A model generated the notes under the pieces. That model worked only from the letters and a program-made list of their open reading frames with translations, had not been told where the DNA came from and made no database searches. The translations under genes were made by a program, and so were the position numbers. A stretch of 12,489 nt of DNA. Source: an uncultured Desulfovibrio sp. (GTDB lineage: Bacteria; Desulfobacterota; Desulfovibrionia; Desulfovibrionales; Desulfovibrionaceae). This document shows positions 1 through 5,281 of the stretch, piece by piece; positions within the stretch are counted from its first letter, which is position 1, and each line of letters starts with the position of its first letter. The DNA lies in contig CAMBWG010000027.1 in assembly GCA_945871415.1 (NCBI GenBank), forward strand, positions 1-12,489, written 5' to 3'.

Positions 1-54
1 ACGACAGGCCGTATGGTTTGAAATGCAAAGCATTTCAAACTGAAAATGCTCTAG
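1..54 (+). repeat. Interspersed hairpin repeat, copy A (cut by window edge)
   Basis: The sequence runs from ACGACAGGCCGTAT to GAAAATGCTCTAG and matches copies at 299-352 (same strand) and 9137-9191 (opposite strand). It contains an 11-bp perfect inverted repeat (16-26 with 30-40, loop AAA). An overlapping alternative stem pairs 29-37 with 41-50 with one bulged A, so the two hairpins exclude each other. The GGAAAA...TTTTTTCCGCG module seen upstream of the other copies would lie left of the window, so this copy is probably incomplete only because of the window boundary. Confidence 0.75.
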
Positions 55-273
55 TCCTCTTTCTCCCCAAAAGACGCTGACTCTTGAGAGGAAAGAGCAC
101 CAAACCAGCTTACAGACACCTAAGGGTGTTGTGAAATTCGATTTTAGTTTTAGGGCGTGCCATCACCAGAGAAATATAGCTTTTGATAGTGAGTTCGGCC
201 CCCGAAGCGTTGTGTCTTTGAAAAGGGTATAAAACGCGAAACGGTGTACACCGGTGTCCAGTCTGTTGTTTCT

Positions 274-352
274 CGGGAAAATGCGTTTTTTCTGTGAAAC
301 GACAGGTCGTAGGTTTTGAAACGCTCAGCATTTCAAACTGAAAATACTCTGG
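274..352 (+). repeat. Interspersed hairpin repeat, copy B
   Basis: Two modules can be aligned to the copy at 9137-9220. The first is GGGAAAATGCGTTTTTTCTG (275-294), followed by GAAACGACAGG. The second runs from there through a hairpin (TTTGAAACGC paired with GCATTTCAAA, one mismatch) to TTTCAAACTGAAAATACTC. The right end is more degenerate than in copy A (ACTCTGG where A has GCTCTAG), so this is probably an old copy. Confidence 0.7.
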
Positions 353-604
353 ATAGGAAGGATCCGAGCTTTCGGGGGCTTCTTTGAATCATCCATTTTA
401 AGCCTTTAAAAAGAGCAAGCGTGAGTGTTTTTCTTTGGAAGAGGACTTTTTGCATTCTGGGCCATTTTGAGGTGATTTTGCGGCATAGAAAGATTTTTCT
501 GTTGTTTTTTAAAGTAAAACTTCAACAAAATAGAGATGAATGCTCCCGTTCCGGGAAAAGACGCGCTGTCTTGAGCGGGAATAAAAGCCCTTGCTTTTTT
601 CCTC

Positions 605-677
605 GGCAGGAAGCACAGGCCCCGCCCGGCCCAAAGTCAAAGTGAGCGGAAAAACCGCGTTTTTTCCGCGAAACGAC
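605..677 (+). repeat. Truncated interspersed repeat, copy E, with 9-bp hairpin
   Basis: This stretch aligns with the left half of the 9137-9273 element read on its minus strand: a shared GCCCGGCC, then AGTGA, then CGGAAAA..CGCGTTTTTTCCGCG and ACGACAG. The homology stops at about 677, so the second half (the TTTCAAACTGAAAATGCTC end) is missing. It forms a hairpin with GCGGAAAAA (646-654) paired to TTTTTCCGC (661-669). Similarity may extend left to about 570 but is too weak to place the edge. Confidence 0.55.
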
Positions 678-705
678 AGAAAGAGAAAACTTACAAAAAA
701 ATAAT

Positions 706-747
706 AAAAAAGCGGCGTTCTCCATAACAGGAGTACGCCGCTTTTTT
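706..747 (-). terminator. Rho-independent terminator of the PEP-synthase-like gene
   Basis: AAAAAAGCGGCGT (706-718) pairs with ACGCCGCTTTTTT (735-747), and the stem continues inward with CTCC (720-723) paired to GGAG (730-733) after one mismatch. Read on the minus strand the GC stem is followed by a long T-rich tract (TTTTTTATTATTTTTTTG), as in a classical intrinsic terminator. It lies 75 bases past the stop codon of the gene ending at 822. The flanking A and T runs make it symmetric, so it could also stop plus-strand transcription. Confidence 0.9.
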
Positions 748-821
748 GTAAAGGGATGATGGAAGCCGACGGGAAAGGGGCCGCTCTCATGCGAGCGGAC
801 TTCCCTTCCCTGCGGTATTTT

Positions 822-3800
822 TTAGAACTTGATGGTACGGTATTCTTCCAAAGCCGCGGCCTGTTCTTCAAAGTTGGCGAAGCCGGCCTGATGCAGAGCG
901 TCTTCCACGGTGCTGTTCCAATCCCAGGTCGCATAGATGACCGGCTTGTGGAACGTGGAACGGAAGGTCTGCAATTCCGTGCGGTAGAAGCTTTCCTTCG
1001 GGGTATCGAGGTGTTCGCGCAGCTGCTCGTGACGACGCTGCAACTCCCCTTCGTACCATTCCTGAATATCCTTGGGTTCCGTGAACTTCTTCAGGATGTG
1101 CCCGTAGCCGCTTTCTTCCATCAGCGCGGCAAGGCGCTTGTGGTGCTGTTCACCCAGCCAGGTTCCCAGCTTGGCCGTGGGAATGTTTTCCTTTTCTACG
1201 GCGGCAATATCCAGAACCGTCTGGAAGTAGGTGTCCGGCACGACAGATGCGGAAACGATACCGGCGATGGCAACAAGCCCGCGCAGGATGACGCTGTTGG
1301 AAACGCCCTGACCGCAGAAGCCGACCTTCTTGCGGTACTTCTGACCTGCAAAGATGCTGACCAGAATAGCCCAGACAACGGCGGGGTCTTCTTCGTCATA
1401 AATGTGGGACAGGCAGGCGTTGTCGCGGTCCGTAGCCAGCACCATCTGCGTCATGTCGTTGGATCCGATGGAGAAACCGTCGAATTCCGAAATGAACTGC
1501 TTGGCAAGGATGGCGTTGGACGGCAATTCCGACATCTGAATGATCTGGAGACCATCCTGACCGCTCTTGAGCTTGTGCACCTGCTCAAGATAGCTGCGCA
1601 TGGAGCGGGCTTCTTCCAGCGTGCGCACAAAGGGCAGCATCATCTGCAGGTTGGAACCGCCGTACATGCCGCGGGCCAGCTTGAAGGCTTCAATTTCCCA
1701 GTCGTGAATATTGCGGGACACACCGCGGTAACCCAGCATGGGGTTGGACTCGATGTGCTCGAAGAGAGAGCCGCCGAGGAGGTTCCGGTATTCGTTGCTC
1801 TTGAAGTCCGTCGTGCGGTAAATGATGGTCTTGCCGTAGAAGGCCATGGCAAAGAGCGCCAGATTCTGCGCCAGCGTTTGCACATAGTGTTCCTTCCCGG
1901 TACGGAAACCGCGGGAGCGGATGAGCTTATGGATGGTCTCGGGCAGATTGCGCACCGAGTCCATTTCCTTTTTCAAACCGGCACGCAGACCGACTTCTTC
2001 GCGCAGCCGGCCGATATTTTCCATCAGTTCCTTGACGGCAGGCAGATCCTTAATGCGTTCTACCTGGGCATCGACCACGGATTTGATTTCCGCGGCGCGC
2101 TTGGCGGCTTCGGGATCGCCGGGCGACAGCAGAGCCAGCTCATCATCATAGCCCATGATGATTCGGACATGTTCGGCCAGATCCTGCGATGTTTTCAGCA
2201 CTTCCAGACGGCGGGAAGCCAGTTCGAGATGCTGATCGAGCTTGTGATCCAGCTCGCGCATCTTACGATGCTGCAGCAGCACCTCTTCGGCGTTCATGCT
2301 CTTGTCCATGTCCGCCAGCTGGGCCACTTCCTCGGCCAGACCGGTCACTTCGCCCACGTACTGCCGCAGGTTGAAGTTGAAGACGATCAGGCCGGCGGCC
2401 ATCTGCTCGCGCATGACCTTGGACAGGCGATCGTCCAGTTCATGCAGCTTGTTCTGCACGACATGTTCGAGTTCACCGCTGTCGAAGGCTTCCAGCGCCT
2501 GCGGATGAATGCTGATGTTGCCCAGCATGAATTCCGCGCGCAGCAGACCCACTTCAAACTTGGGGAAGTCGCGCAGACGGGACAGGAACAGGGCCTGTCC
2601 CACGTCGGCAAGCACCAGACCCACCTTGGTCTTGGTCTCAGGCAGTTTGGAAATATCCATTTCGCCGCCCACTTCGCGCAGGGGCAGCAGACCGCGATAG
2701 ACGCGACCGCGCGTGCCGTCCACCGTGACTTCCGCGCCGTCGAGGGCGCGCAGCACATCCAGACGCTGAATGCCGATGACGGCGGCGATGCCGAGTTCGC
2801 GGGAGGTGATGGCGGCATGGCTGGTATCGCCGCCCACGTCGGCCATGATGGCCGAGGCAACGCGCATGCCGGGCACCATATCGGGGTCTGTACGTTCCGC
2901 GGCCAGCACATCACCCTTGGAGACCTTGTTCAGTTCAAGAGCGGAACGCAGGAAGCGGACGGTGCCGTGACCGGCGCCGCGGGAAGCGCCGTTGCCTTCC
3001 ACAATCACTTCCGCCTGCTCGGCCGCCTTGGGGTCCACTTCGCGCCGACGCATGAAGATGGTATGCGGATGGCGCTCCAGCTCTTCATTCCAGCGGGTTT
3101 CGGGGCGGGCCTGCACGAACCAGAGCTTATCGTTGGCGTCGATGCAGAATTCCGTATCCATGATCATGCCGCCGTAGGCCTTGCTGACGGCGCGCACGCC
3201 GCGCGCGACCAGCTGAGCCTGACTGAGCGACAGAGCCCAGCGCAGAGCTTCGAGCTCGGGGACTTCCACTTCGCGGGTGCCGCCCCGTTCGTCATAGACG
3301 ATTTTCATGTCCTTGCAGCCCATCTGACGGATGACAACTTCGTTTCCGTCATCGCGCTGGAAGACATAGAGTTTGTCCGGCGTCACCTTGCCGCCCACGA
3401 CGGCTTCGCCCAGACCATAGCTGGCGTCGATGCTGACAAGATCCTTACGGGTCGTGCCGCGACAGCCCGTGGCGGTATCGGCGGAGAAGGCCGTACCGGA
3501 GATCATGGGATTGATCATCTGCATCATGCAGACGGACAGAGAGGTGTGCTCGATAGCCCACTCTTTCTTGGCGTTTTCACCGATGCTCTCGTCGCCGGAT
3601 TCTTCAGCCAGCAGGATCGCGTCAAGAATGGCTTCGCGGCGATAGGTCATGGAGCGCAGGTTATAGGCCGAGGCGCAGTCCCAATGGTAGGCTTCCACCA
3701 CCTTGTCCGCGCCGACCATGTTCAGATAGGTGTCCTGCAGACCGGCAAAGGCCTTTTTGCGGGAGTCTTCGCCGGCGGCAGACGAGCGCACGGCCACAGG

Positions 3801-4385
3801 CGTCATGTCGTCGCCGTTTTCCCGGCAGATGGCCGCGTAGGCGCCGCGCACGGCAGCGTCCACTTCGGGAGGCAGATCAACGGAAAGGATGGCGGCCTGC
3901 ACCATGACCGAGCGCTTGCGCAGCTGGTCGATGCCTTCGGGCGAGGTAGCGAAGCCTTCCACCACGGTATTGATGAAGGTACGCAGTTTGGCGTGCCCCT
4001 GCTCCACTTCCGTGCGCGTGGTGTCATGAATCTGTTTGCCGAGCTGGCGGACAAATTTTTGCAGGAAGTCGGGATCCTGGTTGATTTCCGGATCATTCCA
4101 GTCGATGCGCGCGTATTCGCGATCCACGACAGCGCGCACAATCTTGCTGCTGACGCGGGTTTCATCCAGCAGACGATGGAAAGCCACGGAAGAAATGGCT
4201 CTGAAATGCGGGGCCTGAATTTCCTCAATCTGGCTGATCAGGGCCGTATTGTAGTTCTTGCCCCCCACGAGGAGTTCGGCTTCTTCACCCAGGCTGACGA
4301 TATCCGCGCCGGTCAGCACCAGCTGTTTCTTGATGTTTTCGGCTTTCGCCGAAGTCTTGCTGGGTGTGGCGTCTTTGTTGGACAT
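822..4385 (-). CDS. PEP synthase-like enzyme, elongated (PEP/pyruvate-binding)
   Basis: A 1187-residue cytoplasmic protein of the pyruvate, water dikinase (PEP synthase) family, expected to convert pyruvate and ATP to PEP through a phosphohistidine. The start at 4385 is chosen because GGAGG sits 5 bases upstream; an in-frame ATG at 4433 lacks this. Domains in order: ATP-grasp-like N-terminal domain (about 35-430) with GGKNY (41-45), VAVRSSAAGED (197-207), ASYGLGEAVVGG (321-332) and FVQARPET (423-430); phosphohistidine domain with GGDTSHAAI, His523, preceded by Thr521, the position that PEP-synthase regulatory kinases target in the family; TIM-barrel domain with LLRAEF (614-619), DFKSNEY (860-866), PMLGYRG (882-888), GFSIGSNDMTQ (970-980) and catalytic Cys1024 in GFCGQG. 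All key residues look intact. It is about 400 residues longer than E. coli PpsA, through a charged helical insertion (about 640-825) and a C-terminal extension (about 1065-1187). It lies downstream of pyc but behind a terminator. Family assignment is firm; the exact reaction is inferred. Confidence 0.93.
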   Translation of the reverse strand: MSNKDATPSKTSAKAENIKKQLVLTGADIVSLGEEAELLVGGKNYNTALISQIEEIQAPHFRAISSVAFHRLLDETRVSSKIVRAVVDREYARIDWNDPEINQDPDFLQKFVRQLGKQIHDTTRTEVEQGHAKLRTFINTVVEGFATSPEGIDQLRKRSVMVQAAILSVDLPPEVDAAVRGAYAAICRENGDDMTPVAVRSSAAGEDSRKKAFAGLQDTYLNMVGADKVVEAYHWDCASAYNLRSMTYRREAILDAILLAEESGDESIGENAKKEWAIEHTSLSVCMMQMINPMISGTAFSADTATGCRGTTRKDLVSIDASYGLGEAVVGGKVTPDKLYVFQRDDGNEVVIRQMGCKDMKIVYDERGGTREVEVPELEALRWALSLSQAQLVARGVRAVSKAYGGMIMDTEFCIDANDKLWFVQARPETRWNEELERHPHTIFMRRREVDPKAAEQAEVIVEGNGASRGAGHGTVRFLRSALELNKVSKGDVLAAERTDPDMVPGMRVASAIMADVGGDTSHAAITSRELGIAAVIGIQRLDVLRALDGAEVTVDGTRGRVYRGLLPLREVGGEMDISKLPETKTKVGLVLADVGQALFLSRLRDFPKFEVGLLRAEFMLGNISIHPQALEAFDSGELEHVVQNKLHELDDRLSKVMREQMAAGLIVFNFNLRQYVGEVTGLAEEVAQLADMDKSMNAEEVLLQHRKMRELDHKLDQHLELASRRLEVLKTSQDLAEHVRIIMGYDDELALLSPGDPEAAKRAAEIKSVVDAQVERIKDLPAVKELMENIGRLREEVGLRAGLKKEMDSVRNLPETIHKLIRSRGFRTGKEHYVQTLAQNLALFAMAFYGKTIIYRTTDFKSNEYRNLLGGSLFEHIESNPMLGYRGVSRNIHDWEIEAFKLARGMYGGSNLQMMLPFVRTLEEARSMRSYLEQVHKLKSGQDGLQIIQMSELPSNAILAKQFISEFDGFSIGSNDMTQMVLATDRDNACLSHIYDEEDPAVVWAILVSIFAGQKYRKKVGFCGQGVSNSVILRGLVAIAGIVSASVVPDTYFQTVLDIAAVEKENIPTAKLGTWLGEQHHKRLAALMEESGYGHILKKFTEPKDIQEWYEGELQRRHEQLREHLDTPKESFYRTELQTFRSTFHKPVIYATWDWNSTVEDALHQAGFANFEEQAAALEEYRTIKF

Positions 4386-4470
4386 GACTTCCTCCGGTAA
4401 CACGGAAAAGGGAGTAGGTTCTGGTAATCGCATTATGGAGACGAAGAGCCTCGCCTCACGAGCTGCAATA

Positions 4471-4500
4471 ACTATAGTTGAAAACGGGGCTAAAGGACAA
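4471..4500 (-). promoter_or_regulatory. Candidate sigma-70-type promoter for the PEP-synthase-like gene
   Basis: On the minus strand TTGTCC (4500-4495) is followed after 18 bases by TATAGT (4476-4471), about 85 bases upstream of the ATG at 4385. It lies just downstream of the pyc terminator, where an independent promoter is needed. The -10 element is inside a 10-bp perfect palindrome, AACTATAGTT (4470-4479), which could be an operator or chance. This is prediction from consensus only. Confidence 0.5.
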
Positions 4501-4509
4501 GTAAAAAGA

Positions 4510-4546
4510 GCAAAGGCCGTTTCCGACCAGCGGAAACGGCCTTTGC
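4510..4546 (-). terminator. Rho-independent terminator of pyc
   Basis: A perfect 16-bp stem, GCAAAGGCCGTTTCCG (4510-4525) with CGGAAACGGCCTTTGC (4531-4546), and a 5-base loop. On the minus strand the stem is followed by TCTTTTTAC. It begins ten bases past the pyc stop codon at 4556-4558 and separates pyc from the next gene on the same strand, so the two are probably not one simple operon. Confidence 0.92.
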
Positions 4547-4555
4547 AGGAATGCC

Positions 4556-5281
4556 TTAGAGAACGCGCTCGCCGCAGTAGGGGCAGAACGCAGCGTTATT
4601 CATGGGAATGGGCTGGCCGCAGGCTTCGTTGCGGCACACGCGGGGCACGGGGCCGAGTTCGACGATGAGCTCGCCTTCACGCACCGACACCATCTGCTTG
4701 TTTTCCTTGAAGTCCGCCGTCTTGAGTACGCGCTTGACTATGCCGTCCGTAGGCGCAAGCACGGCCTTTTCCTGCTTCATGATGGAGACGTTGAAGAGTT
4801 CTTCGCCTTCCTTCACGATATCGCCGGGATGCACGTACATGACCCAGAGATCGCCGTTGCTGGGCGAGGCCACGTGATACTTGTTGCCGGGATCGGCCTT
4901 GACCAGACCCTTGCCGGCCGCCGTCTGGGGCTGACTGACCTGAACTTCGCAGCTCATGATTTCCGAGTCAAGCACATAGCGGCAGACGGACACGCCCGCG
5001 TCGTTGGGACGGGAGATGCTCAACAGAGACAAATGATGGGGCTTGCCCTTGCTGTCGTTGAAGTAGAGATCCTGCCCGGGCTTGAGGCCTTCAAACCAGA
5101 CATGCAGCGGCAGATTGTTGGGATCGCCGTAGGTGCTGCGGAACTGAATGGTCTTGAGCGCATCGCCGGGATGGTTCAAGTAAAGCACGAACTCTTCCCG
5201 GGTCGGCTGCCGCTTGAGCAGATCGCGGCAGGCGGCCTCTTCCGCGGCCAGGTTCACGTCCTGCAGGCTTTCCAGCGGCGA
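4556..5281 (-). CDS. Pyruvate carboxylase, C-terminal part (biotinyl domain, Zn ribbon)
   Basis: The 241 residues after the frameshift, placed from the shift point because the in-frame ATG further upstream (5485) reads through wrong-frame sequence. No ribosome site was found at the shift, so this is a fragment of pyc and not a gene of its own. It ends the carboxyltransferase/tetramerisation region and carries the biotinyl carrier domain, with the presumed biotin lysine in VSIMKQEK (residue 1161 of the joined protein; the family usual is AMKM/E). After the biotinyl fold come 30 residues with four cysteines spaced C-x4-C-x11-C-x2-C (1208, 1213, 1225, 1228), the pattern of a zinc ribbon, ending CGERVL. 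This tail is unusual for pyruvate carboxylases. Confidence 0.85.
   Translation of the reverse strand, partial: SPLESLQDVNLAAEEAACRDLLKRQPTREEFVLYLNHPGDALKTIQFRSTYGDPNNLPLHVWFEGLKPGQDLYFNDSKGKPHHLSLLSISRPNDAGVSVCRYVLDSEIMSCEVQVSQPQTAAGKGLVKADPGNKYHVASPSNGDLWVMYVHPGDIVKEGEELFNVSIMKQEKAVLAPTDGIVKRVLKTADFKENKQMVSVREGELIVELGPVPRVCRNEACGQPIPMNNAAFCPYCGERVL

Larger units (their letters stand above)
1..821. other. Gene-free region with repeats and terminator
   Basis: No open reading frame here has a convincing ribosome site, codon bias or recognisable protein; the short frames (for example 110-331 minus and 421-645 plus) look random and overlap repeats. The region is more AT-rich than its right-hand neighbour. 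It holds repeat copies at 1-54, 274-352 and about 605-677, a 12-bp perfect palindrome at 242-253 (CGGTGTACACCG), a small hairpin TTCGG/CCGAA at 194-206, and the terminator at 706-747. Between the terminator and the stop codon at 822 there is one more stem (CCGCTC 781-786 with GAGCGG 793-798), which would lie in the 3' untranslated part of the minus-strand transcript. No gene to the left is visible within the window. Confidence 0.7.

Noticed and set aside
110..331. Possible 73-residue protein on the minus strand
   Set aside because: It overlaps repeat copy B and has no coding signature.
421..645. Possible 74-residue protein on the plus strand
   Set aside because: No ribosome site, no recognisable motif, and it runs into the truncated repeat copy.
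1..677. CRISPR array
   Set aside because: The repeats are degenerate, unevenly spaced (about 300 bases) and lack uniform spacers or cas genes.
756..4400. A 1214-codon open frame on the plus strand opposite the PEP-synthase-like gene
   Set aside because: It is a mirror of the GC-rich codon bias of the real minus-strand gene; its translation is rich in His, Gly, Gln and Ala with no family motif, while the opposite strand shows complete catalytic motifs.
5091..5281. The 63-residue Arg/Ala/Pro-rich tail of the first pyc frame as a real domain
   Set aside because: It is out-of-frame translation of the carboxylase; the overlapping frame gives the homologous sequence.
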